DNA of 64,000 nt from Flavobacterium sp. (GCF_027484945.1 NZ_JAIXRZ010000017.1:1-64000), one strand, 5' to 3'. Shown: positions 1-9,397, counted from the stretch's first letter. Numbers and translations are program-made. Notes: generated from the letters alone by a model not told the origin.

Positions 1-325
1 GCTCGGGATCAATGTTTGATAAATATTTACCTACATTTTCAGCAACAGTAATAAAGGGCATCAAATCAAAATCTTGCGCTAAATACTTCATGTATTCCAT
101 GCCTGGAATCAAATGGTATTTTGGTCCCAAAACTTCTTGATCGTTCCAAAATATTTGCCCCTCATCCAAATCATACAACCCGTAAATAAGTTGGAGCAAC
201 GTACTTTTCCCACAACCACTTTCTCCAATAACCGCTAAAGTTTTACCCTGTTCAAGCGAAAAAGATAGCGAATGAATTGTGGGTTGATCACGGTATGAAA
301 ATTGAATTTTACGAACATGTAACAT
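1..325 (-). CDS. ABC transporter ATP-binding protein, cut by the left edge
   Basis: Only the N-terminal 108 or so codons are in the window. They read MLHVRKIQFSYRDQPTIHS and carry a clear Walker A motif (GESGCGKST), followed by a Q-loop-like stretch (YLAQDFDLMPF). This is the nucleotide-binding subunit of an ABC transporter. The signature and Walker B motifs lie outside, so import or export and the substrate cannot be told. The start ATG at 325 is preceded by a strong hairpin (361-390) that separates it from the ABC1 kinase gene upstream on the same strand. Confidence 0.88.
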   Translation of the reverse strand, partial: MLHVRKIQFSYRDQPTIHSLSFSLEQGKTLAVIGESGCGKSTLLQLIYGLYDLDEGQIFWNDQEVLGPKYHLIPGMEYMKYLAQDFDLMPFITVAENVGKYLSNIDPE

Positions 326-360
326 AGTGCAAAAGTACGGACTAAATTCGATGAAAAACA

Positions 361-390
361 ACAAAGGTGATTGCTATGAATCACCTTTGT
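361..390 (-). terminator. Hairpin, probable terminator of the TetR/ABC1 kinase operon
   Basis: A perfect 12-bp stem (ACAAAGGTGATT with its complement) closes a 6-nt loop just after the stop codon of the ABC1 kinase gene. On the minus strand it is followed by a T-rich stretch. It probably ends the 2415-to-417 transcript before the ABC ATPase gene. Confidence 0.65.
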
Positions 391-416
391 CAACCTAACC
401 AATAAATAAACAAACA

Positions 417-1736
417 TTACTTGCTTGTTTGCAAGTACTTTTCAAAATGACGTGTATGCACACGTGCTTTTAAATCGTGTAATAGATTATATAATCCAAA
501 AAATGTGCGGTTGATATACAAAAAATGTTTGGAACCTCGATTTCCATTCATTTTTCGCAGTTGGGTATCTTTAGCGAACTCCTCCCCCATTGTGGCTATT
601 TTTCCAAAAAAATCTTCATCTGAAAAATCAAAATAATCCGTGTGAAAAGGTTGGGTAAATAATCCCAACAACTCATGAAAGATTTTTGTAAAATAAACTA
701 CTTCTTCCGGACGATCATCGAAGCGTAAAATTTCTAATTCAAATAATTTTTCTTTAAAAACTAACGGATCGTTAATTTTATCTTTATCGGCCAGTTCAAA
801 ATAGGGCCTATAAAAATCGAGTGGTACTTGTTTAATACACCCAAAGTCAATTGCTACTAAATTCCCTTCTTTATCCACCAAAAAATTACCCGGATGGGGA
901 TCAGCATGAACCTGTTTTAACTGATGCATTTGAAACATATAAAAGTCCCAAAGCACCTGACCAATACGATCACCTAATTCCGCATCTTTATTTTGTAGTG
1001 AAAATTCGGATAAATGCAATCCATCAATCCACTCCATCGTTAAAATCTTGGAAGAAGAATATTCAGGAAAATAATTAGGGAAACGAAGGTTTTCAATAGC
1101 ACTGCACAATTGTTTCATTTGCAAACTTTGCTGTAATTCCAAATCATAATCGGTTTCTTCCAGCAACTTGTCTTCGACTTCTTTAAAATACCTTTCTGAA
1201 TCTTTGCCCTTTAGATTAAACATCCGAGTAGCAAAGGGTTTTACCAAGGCCAAATCCGAACTTATACTCTCCGCAACACCGGGGTATTGAATTTTCACAG
1301 CAAGATTTTTCCCATCCTTAGTTGCCTTGTGCACCTGACCAATACTAGCGGCGTTACTGGCATCGGGTGTAAACGTGTCGTATAAGTTTTCCGGATACTG
1401 ACCTAAATATTTTTTAAACGTTTTTCGCACTAGAGGTGCCGATAGCGGTGGCACACTAAACTGCGATAACGAGAACTTATCTACATATTGTTGTGGCATA
1501 ATACTTTTGTCCATACTCAACATTTGAGCAACTTTTAAAGCACTGCCTTTTAAATTTTTTAAACCGTCATAAATGTCCTCCGCATTATTTTCGTTGAGCT
1601 TGTCGCGACTTACGTTTGGATTGACAATCTTTTCACCATAATACGCTACATAATTGGTACCCACTTTGAGTCCAGTTTTCACCAACTGACTCGCCCGTTC
1701 AATTTTTCCGGTAGGTATTTTATCAAGCGTCTTCAT
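417..1736 (-). CDS. ABC1/UbiB (AarF) family atypical kinase
   Basis: A 439-residue protein of the ABC1/ADCK/UbiB atypical kinase family. Visible motifs are the ATP-site lysine in LAVKIQYPGV, the family alanine-rich segment with SIGQVHKATKDG, and the catalytic region VHADPHPGNFLV followed by VAIDFG. The N-terminal KxGQ-like element appears as LKNLKGSALKVAQMLSMD. Family members bind ATP and support quinone or lipid metabolism. No ubiquinone genes are nearby, and Bacteroidota use menaquinone, so the exact role is unknown. The gene is 4 bp downstream of a TetR regulator and is almost surely co-transcribed with it. Confidence 0.9.
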   Translation of the reverse strand: MKTLDKIPTGKIERASQLVKTGLKVGTNYVAYYGEKIVNPNVSRDKLNENNAEDIYDGLKNLKGSALKVAQMLSMDKSIMPQQYVDKFSLSQFSVPPLSAPLVRKTFKKYLGQYPENLYDTFTPDASNAASIGQVHKATKDGKNLAVKIQYPGVAESISSDLALVKPFATRMFNLKGKDSERYFKEVEDKLLEETDYDLELQQSLQMKQLCSAIENLRFPNYFPEYSSSKILTMEWIDGLHLSEFSLQNKDAELGDRIGQVLWDFYMFQMHQLKQVHADPHPGNFLVDKEGNLVAIDFGCIKQVPLDFYRPYFELADKDKINDPLVFKEKLFELEILRFDDRPEEVVYFTKIFHELLGLFTQPFHTDYFDFSDEDFFGKIATMGEEFAKDTQLRKMNGNRGSKHFLYINRTFFGLYNLLHDLKARVHTRHFEKYLQTSK

Positions 1737-1740
1737 TTAA

Positions 1741-2415
1741 TTAATTTCTGTTTTCTTTCCACAAAAACTTACCTAAATCTAACAACCGCTCTAAAGGTTG
1801 CGAATGGGTTAAATCCATTGCGGTATTAATTGATTTTTCAATCAGAACATCGGTTTTCTCGAAACCTTTTGAGGTATCTTCAATCCAAAATTTCAATACC
1901 ATTAAAAAATTAACCCAATATCCTTCAGCTAAAACAGGCTTTGAAACTTTTGTCCAACTATTTTCACAGGTTGTATCAGTAGTAGAATCCAACATTGTTT
2001 CGATAAATTCTTTAAAACGAGAACGCATTCCTTTGAGAGTACTTCCGTTTTTTAAAGCATTTTGGTGGCCTTCAAATTGAAACAAAATATAACTTCGATT
2101 CAATGTGAACAACTCAAATAAAGTAAAATATAAAGTCAATAATTTATCGCGATTACTATATGTAGCATAGGCCTGATCCATTTGCATAGTAGCTACTGCA
2201 TGGTCAAAGAATTGAATCCAAATCGCTTCTTTTAAGGCTCGAATTGACCCAAAGTGAATGTAAAAATCAGACTCTTGAATCGCATTTTCTTTACAAAAAA
2301 GATATACATTTTTGGGTTCCATATTGTTTGATACCACCGAATCCATATATAAAGCAATCAATCGTTGGTCATCGACGGGATCTTTTTTTCTTCGTTTCTG
2401 AGTTGTGGACTCCAT
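1741..2415 (-). CDS. TetR family transcriptional regulator
   Basis: A 224-residue protein whose N-terminal 60 residues have a TetR-type helix-turn-helix pattern (CKENAIQESDFYIHFGSIRALKEAIW, split here between recognition helix and following helix). The C-terminal ligand-binding part resembles the uncharacterised TetR C-terminal domains common in Flavobacteriia, often found beside ABC1 kinases. It is the first gene of a two-gene operon with the ABC1 kinase. Its inducer is unknown, and autoregulation is likely but not shown by the sequence. Confidence 0.85.
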   Translation of the reverse strand: MESTTQKRRKKDPVDDQRLIALYMDSVVSNNMEPKNVYLFCKENAIQESDFYIHFGSIRALKEAIWIQFFDHAVATMQMDQAYATYSNRDKLLTLYFTLFELFTLNRSYILFQFEGHQNALKNGSTLKGMRSRFKEFIETMLDSTTDTTCENSWTKVSKPVLAEGYWVNFLMVLKFWIEDTSKGFEKTDVLIEKSINTAMDLTHSQPLERLLDLGKFLWKENRN

Positions 2416-2701
2416 GATCTGCGTATTTGATGTAAAGATAATAATTGTTTAACCTTTTAATCAAAAAACTAAACAAAAATATTTGTTAATTTTTAATTTC
2501 AAAAAAAGTGACGCTACAAAAAGATCTATTTTCAACCTAACCGTTTCTATTTGAGATCATACATGGCTTAATCAATTTAAGGGTAGCCAATTTTAAAACG
2601 TATGTATACATTCGTGTAGCGACAATTTGTCAGTTTTATTTGAAATGGTACTTTCTTTGTTATGTCCCTATGAAAAATTGTATAACTTAATTATAAATAC
2701 T
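2416..2701. other. Intergenic region between the divergent TetR and htpG genes
   Basis: A 286-bp AT-rich divergent spacer. It contains a short odd palindrome GACAATTTGTC (2621-2631) upstream of htpG, and otherwise no ORF or RNA I can support. Both promoters must lie here. I could not find an unambiguous TAnnTTTG box for htpG. Confidence 0.6.
2621..2631 (+). promoter_or_regulatory. Candidate heat-shock operator upstream of htpG
   Basis: GACAA-T-TTGTC is a perfect 5-bp-arm inverted repeat 71 bp before the chosen htpG start. Its position suits a regulatory site for a stress gene, but the assignment rests on symmetry and location only. Confidence 0.3.
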
Positions 2702-4585
2702 ATGGCAACCGGAAAAATTAATGTCTCAGTAGAGAACATCTTCCCGTTAATCAAAAAATTTCTTTATAGTGACCACGAGATTTTCCTTCGTGAATTGGTA
2801 TCCAATGCCACTGATGCAACATTAAAACTCAAACACCTTACCGGTATAGGCGAGGCCAATGTAGAATATGGTTTTCCTATTATAGAGGTAAAAATTGACA
2901 AAGAAGCTAAAAAACTGCATATCATTGACCAAGGCTTAGGGATGACGGCAGATGAAGTAGAAAAATATATCAACCAGGTTGCTTTCTCGGGAGCTGAAGA
3001 ATTTTTGGAGAAGTATAAGGATGGAGCAAAAGACGCAGGTATTATAGGGCATTTCGGTCTCGGATTCTATTCGGCATTCATGGTAGCTGAAAAAGTAGAA
3101 ATCATTACGAAATCTTTCAAAGATGAACCGGCGGCTCATTGGACATGTGATGGTAGTCCGGAATTCACTTTGGTACCCCACGATAAAACCGAACGTGGAA
3201 CTGAAATCATTTTACATATTGCTGAAGATGCTGTCGAGTTTTTGGAAGAACACCGCATTGGGGAATTGTTGCGTAAATACAACAAATTCATGCCTATTCC
3301 AATCAAATTTGGTACACGTAAAGAAGCATTACCCAAACCTGAAGATGCTGGCGACGACTACCAAACAGAATACATGGAGGTAGATCATATTATCAATAAT
3401 CCAGAACCGGCTTGGACCAAGCAACCTACCGACTTAGAAGATGAGGATTACCAAAAATTCTACAGGGAATTGTACCCAATGCAATTTGAAGATCCATTAT
3501 TTCATATTCATTTGAATGTTGATTATCCTTTCAATTTGACCGGAATTTTATATTTCCCAAAAATGTCTCAAGAGGTACAAATGCAAAAGGATAAAATCCA
3601 ATTGTACCAAAACCAAGTTTTTGTTACCGATAATGTAGAGGGAATTGTTCCCGAATTTTTGGGCATGCTTCGCGGTGTTATTGACTCACCCGATATTCCA
3701 CTAAACGTATCGCGCTCTTACCTTCAAGCCGATGGAAATGTAAAAAAAATATCCAATTACATTACGCGTAAAGTAGCCGATAAACTGAAAGCATTGTTCA
3801 ATGAAAATCGGGAAGATTTTGAACAAAAATGGAACGATATTAAAATCGTTTTGGAATACGGTATGTTAACTGAACCCAAGTTTTATGAAAAAGCGGGCGA
3901 TTTTGTATTGTATCCAACCGTTGACGGCACCTATTTTACGCTTGCAGAATTGAAAGAAGCCATTCAAGATGTGCAAACCGACAAAAACGGCAAACTGGTA
4001 GTCTTATATGCATCCAATAAAGAACAACAACACAGTTATATTGATATCGCTAAAGAAAAAGGATACCAAGTTGTTTTGTTGGATTCACCTATTGTTTCGC
4101 ATTTGATTCAGAAATTAGAAGCCGACAATGAAAAACTTACATTTGTTCGAGTAGATGCTGATCACATCGATAAATTAATCGAAAAAGAAGACACTACACC
4201 TTCTAAACTTTCCGATGAAGAGCGCGAACAATTAAAAGGGATTGTTGAAAATCATGTGCCAAAAACCAATTATACAGTTCAGGTTGAAGCGATGGAAAGC
4301 ACTACGGTTCCGTTTATGATTACCCAGCCGGAATTTATGCGTCGAATGAAAGAAATGAGCCAAACAGGCGGAGGTGGAATGATGGGCTTTGGCAACTTCC
4401 CAGAAATGTATAATTTGGTTATTAATTCCAATGCTGAATTGGCTTCAAAACTAATTCAAGCCGATGCCGAAACGCAAGAAGCATTGGTTAAACAAGCGCT
4501 TGATTTGGCCAAAATAGCACAAGGATTATTAAAAGGAGAAGAATTGACCGCTTTTGTAAAACGCAGTTTTGAATTAATTCAATAA
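2702..4585 (+). CDS. htpG: Molecular chaperone HtpG (bacterial Hsp90)
   Basis: A 627-residue Hsp90-family chaperone of normal bacterial length. It is an ATP-dependent cytosolic dimer that helps fold client proteins under stress. The N-terminal GHKL ATPase is clear: LRELVSNATDA, DQGLGMT and GHFGLGFYSAFMV. The middle domain carries the NVSRSYLQ segment, and the C-terminal dimerisation part ends FVKRSFELIQ. The open frame extends up to 2627, but the conserved family start MATGKINVSVENIFPLIKK is at 2702, so I use that ATG. The gene is monocistronic and ends in a strong hairpin. Confidence 0.98.
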   Translation: MATGKINVSVENIFPLIKKFLYSDHEIFLRELVSNATDATLKLKHLTGIGEANVEYGFPIIEVKIDKEAKKLHIIDQGLGMTADEVEKYINQVAFSGAEEFLEKYKDGAKDAGIIGHFGLGFYSAFMVAEKVEIITKSFKDEPAAHWTCDGSPEFTLVPHDKTERGTEIILHIAEDAVEFLEEHRIGELLRKYNKFMPIPIKFGTRKEALPKPEDAGDDYQTEYMEVDHIINNPEPAWTKQPTDLEDEDYQKFYRELYPMQFEDPLFHIHLNVDYPFNLTGILYFPKMSQEVQMQKDKIQLYQNQVFVTDNVEGIVPEFLGMLRGVIDSPDIPLNVSRSYLQADGNVKKISNYITRKVADKLKALFNENREDFEQKWNDIKIVLEYGMLTEPKFYEKAGDFVLYPTVDGTYFTLAELKEAIQDVQTDKNGKLVVLYASNKEQQHSYIDIAKEKGYQVVLLDSPIVSHLIQKLEADNEKLTFVRVDADHIDKLIEKEDTTPSKLSDEEREQLKGIVENHVPKTNYTVQVEAMESTTVPFMITQPEFMRRMKEMSQTGGGGMMGFGNFPEMYNLVINSNAELASKLIQADAETQEALVKQALDLAKIAQGLLKGEELTAFVKRSFELIQ

Positions 4586-4631
4586 ATGTATTAAGCATTT
4601 AGAATAAAAAAATCATATCACTTTAAAATAA

Positions 4632-4658
4632 AGAAATCCCGAATAAATCGGGATTTCT
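4632..4658. terminator. Bidirectional terminator between htpG and the SbtA-like gene
   Basis: An 11-bp perfect stem (AGAAATCCCGA and its complement) with a 5-nt loop lies between two convergent genes. Confidence 0.8.
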
Positions 4659-4708
4659 CATTTGACAGCATAGCTGTCCATTCTAACCAAACATAGTATT
4701 GAAAAAAA

Positions 4709-5668
4709 TCAATTACTCAAAACAATAGATAAAAACAACGGCATCCCTAAAGTGATGTTAAAAGGGAATGTAATGGCCAACGCCATGGGTAAAAACAAAC
4801 CCGGATTAGCTTTAGGAACCGCAATTTTCATTGCCGCTGGAACGGCGATATAAGAGGCACTTGCCGCTAAAATTGCCAACATAAATCGGTTACCAATTTC
4901 TTCTACAAAAAGGCCTGAAAAAAAGGCTAAACAACAGCCATTAATAAGTGGAATAAAAAGCGAAAATAAAAGGGCGAATTTTCCATTTTTAAAAAAATCA
5001 TTCAACTTTTCGCCACTACTAATTCCCATATCCAAAAGAAAAACAGCTAAAAACCCTTTAAACAAATCATTCGTAAAAGGTTTGATTCCTTGTGCTTGTT
5101 CTTCATTGGCTAAAAATCCGATACACAAGCTACCTAATATCAAAAGAACACTTCCATTTGTAAGGGAATGTCTGATGATATTAAGTACTTTTGGTCCTTC
5201 TTTATCGGGGGCAAAAAGGCGAATCATACTAACACCAACTATAATGGCTGGCACCTCCATAATGGCCATAACAGCAACCATATAACCATTAAAATGATAC
5301 CCTAACATTTCTAAAAAACTTCCAGCAGTTACAAAAGTTACCGCACTTACTGAACCATACGAAGCCGCTATTGCTCCTGAATCGTATACCGAAAAATTTC
5401 GTTTTAGGATAAAAAAAGTATAAATTGGAATAAGAAAAGCGGAGAGTGACCCAAGTAAAACCGCTCCCATGATTTCATGATTAAACGTACTGTGGGATAG
5501 TTCTTGGCCACCTTTAAATCCGATAGAAAACAATAAATAAATTGAAATGAATTTTGAGGAATTCTGCGGAATTCTCAAGTCACTTTTAAGTTGAACCGCA
5601 ATAATCCCAAGCAAGAAAAATAATAATGCTGGATTGGTTAGATTATCAAAAAGTAAATGCAAATCCAT
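4709..5668 (-). CDS. SbtA-type sodium-dependent bicarbonate transport family permease
   Basis: A 319-residue integral membrane protein with about ten hydrophobic segments. It matches the Sbt_1 (former DUF897) family, seen in the N-terminal NPALLFFLLGIIAVQLKSDL, the conserved SIGFKGGQEL, and ASYGSVSAVTFVTAG in the second repeat. Cyanobacterial SbtA is a Na+/HCO3- symporter. The flavobacterial relatives have not been shown to move bicarbonate, so the substrate is inferred. It is the last gene of a tight operon after DUF6671 and Sua5 (2-bp gap). No PII-like SbtB partner is seen next to it. Confidence 0.85.
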   Translation of the reverse strand: MDLHLLFDNLTNPALLFFLLGIIAVQLKSDLRIPQNSSKFISIYLLFSIGFKGGQELSHSTFNHEIMGAVLLGSLSAFLIPIYTFFILKRNFSVYDSGAIAASYGSVSAVTFVTAGSFLEMLGYHFNGYMVAVMAIMEVPAIIVGVSMIRLFAPDKEGPKVLNIIRHSLTNGSVLLILGSLCIGFLANEEQAQGIKPFTNDLFKGFLAVFLLDMGISSGEKLNDFFKNGKFALLFSLFIPLINGCCLAFFSGLFVEEIGNRFMLAILAASASYIAVPAAMKIAVPKANPGLFLPMALAITFPFNITLGMPLFLSIVLSN

Positions 5669-5670
5669 AT

Positions 5671-6633
5671 TTATTGTATTGAAGCACGGTTAAGACGATC
5701 ATTAATTGTTTTGCCTAAACCTTCTTCTGGAAATTTTTGTATAAGCATCACATCAAATTGCATACGGTCAATTGAAAATAAGGTTGCATAGAGCTGTTGC
5801 GCAACTGCTTCCCAATTTTCATTGATTTCCCATAAAAATAATTGACAATTTTCAGGAAGATTTTGTATGGGAAAATACGATAATACTGCTATTCTTTGAG
5901 TTGTATCTTCGCCATATAAAGTGAGTGTACTTTCAAGGTCTTCAGTTAAAACCACTGGGGTATTGGGTGCATAATGTTTAGGGAATCTACCCGGTGTAAA
6001 AAATACTTTATCGGGTTTTCCTTCATATAATACATCACCGACAACAGCTGTAATAGCCTCTAAGGATAAAGCGCCCAATCGGTAAACTTTAACCTGATTA
6101 TTCTCAAATCCAACGATAGTCGATTCCAATCCCGAAGAACAAGGACCTCCATTTAAAACAAAAACAGCATCTTCTTTAAAATAATGATCAACCATTTGAG
6201 CGGTAGTTGGACTAATTTTTGAAAAGGGATTTGCACTGGGAGCGGCCAATGGAAAACCACATTCTCTAATTAAATCTAAGGTCAACGCATGATTCGGCAT
6301 ACGTATACCTACAAACGGACTTTCTCCAGTGACCCACTCCGGAACGCTATCATTTTTGGGTAGTAAAACCGTTAATGGCCCCGGCCAAAAATGAGCCATT
6401 AATGTGTAGATTGGATCAGGTATTGCATTCACTAACGCTTCACATTGAGCTATAGAATCAACATGAACAATCAAAGGACTACTCTTTGGGCGTTTTTTCA
6501 AATGATAAATTTTCTGTACCGCTTTCTCACTGTAAATATTAGCTGCCAATCCATAAACCGTTTCCGTTGGAATGGCTACAACATCTTCATTTACAAGATA
6601 TAATTTAGCTATTTGTATTTCGGAGGTATGCAT
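5671..6633 (-). CDS. L-threonylcarbamoyladenylate synthase (Sua5/YrdC family)
   Basis: A 320-residue two-domain Sua5-type enzyme. It makes threonylcarbamoyl-AMP from threonine, bicarbonate and ATP for the t6A37 modification of ANN-decoding tRNAs. The YrdC domain fills about residues 1-190 (PTETVYGLAA, KKRPKSSPLIVHV, LAAPSANPFSKISPT). The C-terminal Sua5 domain carries the linker motif FFTPGRFPKHYAPNTP. It sits between SbtA-like and DUF6671 genes with 2-3 bp gaps. Bicarbonate is a substrate of this enzyme, so the neighbouring bicarbonate-type permease is suggestive but unproven. Confidence 0.95.
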   Translation of the reverse strand: MHTSEIQIAKLYLVNEDVVAIPTETVYGLAANIYSEKAVQKIYHLKKRPKSSPLIVHVDSIAQCEALVNAIPDPIYTLMAHFWPGPLTVLLPKNDSVPEWVTGESPFVGIRMPNHALTLDLIRECGFPLAAPSANPFSKISPTTAQMVDHYFKEDAVFVLNGGPCSSGLESTIVGFENNQVKVYRLGALSLEAITAVVGDVLYEGKPDKVFFTPGRFPKHYAPNTPVVLTEDLESTLTLYGEDTTQRIAVLSYFPIQNLPENCQLFLWEINENWEAVAQQLYATLFSIDRMQFDVMLIQKFPEEGLGKTINDRLNRASIQ

Positions 6634-6636
6634 GAG

Positions 6637-7479
6637 TTAGGGGTTACAATAGTCACAAAATTGAGGATCTTCTACTTTTTTATCCAATGGATAGAAATCT
6701 TTTTGTTCAAAGGTACAAACACTACAGCTTCTGAGTGCATACAAAGGGGAACGTGTGGGTTGTTTACACCATAAACACGGCAAACCCGATTCCATTTTAA
6801 CAATTGAAAAACCCGGTGCTGCACATTGAGGACAGAGCGACCGTATATTTTCAATCAAATTTTCAGTTGCATGGGCTATCGCTTGCATTCGTTTTGGATT
6901 GTATAAAGCACGCATATCCGTTTCTGCATACACTGAATCAAAGTGCTTTTTTAAATAATAAAAGTGTTCCCATAGAGAATCAACAGAAGTAATCCCTTTA
7001 AAAATAGGATGATAACTTTGTGCGTCTTTCCTTAAAATCAATCCGTGTGAAGGAAATCCGATTTGCTCCATAAATTGTTCCATAGCTTCTTCATCCTTTA
7101 TTTCGGAAGCTGAAAAATTGGTATTCGGTGTCCAATATGAGCCCGAATATTCAGTATTGTTTTGCACATCCTTTAGCAGTACCATTTCATAATTTGCAGG
7201 CAAAAACGGACTGGAAGGATGCGCACCGAAAGACCCTTCGCTAGCAAGTACCAAATCAACAGGATTCTCTTTCATAGCGAGAATGCACTTGGCGCGAAGG
7301 GTAGAAAGCACATCGCCGGTTCGAGCAATTTCACCAGAAAATGTACCTAAACTATCGGTGTTTATTTTTGTAGGGACAAAGCATTCGACTTTTAAACCCT
7401 GTTCAAGAATAGGAGCAATAACACGTTCTTTCTGATGTGCCGTAGCAATGAGTAATTTTCTACCTAAAAAAGCATTCAT
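6637..7479 (-). CDS. DUF6671 family protein with C-terminal zinc-binding cysteines
   Basis: A 280-residue protein of unknown function that I recognise as DUF6671. The N-terminal part (residues 1-210) has an alternating alpha/beta pattern beginning GRKLLIATAHQKERVIAP, with a conserved ASEGSFGAHP segment. The C-terminal 60 residues hold four Cys pairs (CPQC, CLWC, CSVC, CDYC), consistent with a double zinc ribbon. It is the first gene of the DUF6671-Sua5-SbtA-like operon. No catalytic role can be assigned from sequence. Confidence 0.75.
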   Translation of the reverse strand: MNAFLGRKLLIATAHQKERVIAPILEQGLKVECFVPTKINTDSLGTFSGEIARTGDVLSTLRAKCILAMKENPVDLVLASEGSFGAHPSSPFLPANYEMVLLKDVQNNTEYSGSYWTPNTNFSASEIKDEEAMEQFMEQIGFPSHGLILRKDAQSYHPIFKGITSVDSLWEHFYYLKKHFDSVYAETDMRALYNPKRMQAIAHATENLIENIRSLCPQCAAPGFSIVKMESGLPCLWCKQPTRSPLYALRSCSVCTFEQKDFYPLDKKVEDPQFCDYCNP

Positions 7480-7704
7480 AATTAACGTACATTTGAAAAC
7501 CGATGTAAATCATATCCATTTATCAGAACAATTTACGAATTTTAAAAAAGCGGTATATTATGCAAAGTTACCTATTATGCTTTTATTCGTTTTAATTACT
7601 GCTGTACAAAATCAGTTTGCTCTTCATCTTTCCTATTCACTATCAATTCTTTTTTTAAAAACCTTTGTTTTAAAACCTTTAGTTAACTACAAGTTTAAAA
7701 TCTA

Positions 7705-7950
7705 TTATATAGAAACGTGTAGCGATGCTTTTACATGAGAAGGTGATTCCTTTTGCTGTAACTGCTGTGTAAACTGCTGCAGTTGTGCTTGTAAATCTTT
7801 GATGCACTTTTCACGAAATTTGATATCCTCTTCAGACAAAACAGTAGCAATTTTACGCTCATGAAATTTGATTTGAAGGGCTACCAGCTCGCGAACCATT
7901 GCTACGCATTCCTTAGCATCAAACCGACCTTGAAATAAATCGAGTTCCAT
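7705..7950 (-). CDS. Small coiled-coil protein of unknown function
   Basis: An 81-residue protein, strongly helical, with a glutamine-rich heptad stretch (LQAQLQQFTQQLQQKE) preceded by a charged helix. It resembles small conserved flavobacterial proteins of unknown function. It lies 10 bp downstream of the isocitrate dehydrogenase gene on the same strand, so it is probably the last gene of that transcript. It has no signal peptide and no recognised domain. Confidence 0.6.
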   Translation of the reverse strand: MELDLFQGRFDAKECVAMVRELVALQIKFHERKIATVLSEEDIKFREKCIKDLQAQLQQFTQQLQQKESPSHVKASLHVSI

Positions 7951-7960
7951 AGGTTTACTT

Positions 7961-9397
7961 TTATTGTCCTTGACCTAATGAGAAAGCGGGTTCGCCATCA
8001 AAATGATACAAGTTTTCGGTTTTTATCACATCCAATTCCAATGCATTTGCCTTTTGTAGTAATTGAATGATTTTTACTTTACTCATTTCTGCACTCGTAG
8101 AAGATTTAAAACGACATCTCCAGTGATCGGTACAAAAAGTTTCAGAAAATCCCTCAGGCCATACTTTTATACCGCGATTGGTTATCATGGTCAAGTTCAT
8201 ATCGGGATCCGAAAGTAAGTTCACTTTTTTTGCGAGCTCATCGGGCTGATCTCCCGACCAATGCACGAATAAATCAACTCCATGCAACGTTTTTGACTTG
8301 GCAACTGGACGTTTGTATTTTGGTAATTGCATCGGTTTGGACTCACCATAAGTAACGGATTTTAACACTTGGGGCTGTTGACCTAATCGTTCGATTATAG
8401 CGGCAGCAAAAGCTTGTGTGCCCACTTTTTGCGAACTAATCCCTTCCTTGTGTATGTCATACGTATGAATACCATCTTCTATGGTTTTTAACCATGCATT
8501 TTGTATTTTTTCGGCAACATCATTTTGACCGATATGTTGCAACATCATGATTGCACCCTGCAACAAACCCGATGGATTGGCCATATCTTGCCCAGCACGT
8601 CGCGGAGCTGAACCATGAATCGCTTCAAACATCGCACATTGTTCTCCAATATTAGCAGAACCTGCCATACCTACCGATCCAGCAATTTGAGCCGCTACAT
8701 CGGATAAGACATCACCATATAAATTTAGGGTAACAATTACATCAAATGCTTCGGGAGTATCGGCCAATTTGGCTGCTCCGATATCAATTATCCAATGCTC
8801 ATTTTCGATTTCTGGATACTCCACCGCAATTTCATCAAATACTTTATGAAATAATCCATCGGATTGCTTCATTATGTTATCCTTCGTGAAGCATGTTACT
8901 TTTTTACGTCCAAAGGCACGAGCATATTCAAATGCATAACGGATTATTTTTTCACAACCTGGACGACTTATTAACTTTAAACATTGAACGACTTCATCGG
9001 TTTGCTGGTGTTCAATACCCGCATACAAATCTTCTTCATTTTCGCGTATAATCACTAAATCCATTTGCGGGTGCTTTGTGGTTACATACGGACTCAAAGC
9101 CAAACAGGGTCTAACATTGGAATACAAACCCAAAAACTTCCGAGTGGTTACATTCAAACTCTTATATCCGCCACCTTGAGGTGTTGTTATTGGGGCTTTT
9201 AAAAATATTTTATTTTGACGAATCGTATCCCATGATGTAGCGGCAATACCGGCTGTGTTTCCCGATAAATAGACTTTTTCACCAACTTCTATCTCGTCAT
9301 ATTCCAATGCTGCACCGGCAGCTTTTAAAATGGATAATGTAGCGTCCATGATTTCTGGACCAATTCCATCTCCTTTTGCAATAGTAATTCTTGTCAT
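7961..9397 (-). CDS. icd: Isocitrate dehydrogenase, type II (Thermus-like, C-terminal extension)
   Basis: A 478-residue dehydrogenase that converts isocitrate to 2-oxoglutarate with reduction of NAD(P), in the TCA cycle. Substrate and metal motifs are intact: SLNVTTRKFLGLYSNVRP, RENEEDLYAGIEH, NLYGDVLSDVAAQIAG, and HGSAPRRAG at the coenzyme site. The last 130 residues form the extra domain found in Thermus-type enzymes, ending FDGEPAFSLGQGQ. The frame is open to 9427, but the family N-terminus MTRITIAKGDGIGPEI begins at 9397. Cofactor choice (NADP expected) is inferred from the family. Confidence 0.94.
   Translation of the reverse strand: MTRITIAKGDGIGPEIMDATLSILKAAGAALEYDEIEVGEKVYLSGNTAGIAATSWDTIRQNKIFLKAPITTPQGGGYKSLNVTTRKFLGLYSNVRPCLALSPYVTTKHPQMDLVIIRENEEDLYAGIEHQQTDEVVQCLKLISRPGCEKIIRYAFEYARAFGRKKVTCFTKDNIMKQSDGLFHKVFDEIAVEYPEIENEHWIIDIGAAKLADTPEAFDVIVTLNLYGDVLSDVAAQIAGSVGMAGSANIGEQCAMFEAIHGSAPRRAGQDMANPSGLLQGAIMMLQHIGQNDVAEKIQNAWLKTIEDGIHTYDIHKEGISSQKVGTQAFAAAIIERLGQQPQVLKSVTYGESKPMQLPKYKRPVAKSKTLHGVDLFVHWSGDQPDELAKKVNLLSDPDMNLTMITNRGIKVWPEGFSETFCTDHWRCRFKSSTSAEMSKVKIIQLLQKANALELDVIKTENLYHFDGEPAFSLGQGQ

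Noticed and set aside
2627-2701. Longer N-terminus for HtpG
   Set aside because: The extra 25 residues are not part of the HtpG family; the conserved start is at 2702.
7480-7704. 96-codon plus-strand frame around 7448-7738
   Set aside because: It starts inside the DUF6671 gene, ends inside the small coiled-coil gene, and has no domain or promoter. The gap is treated as a spacer.
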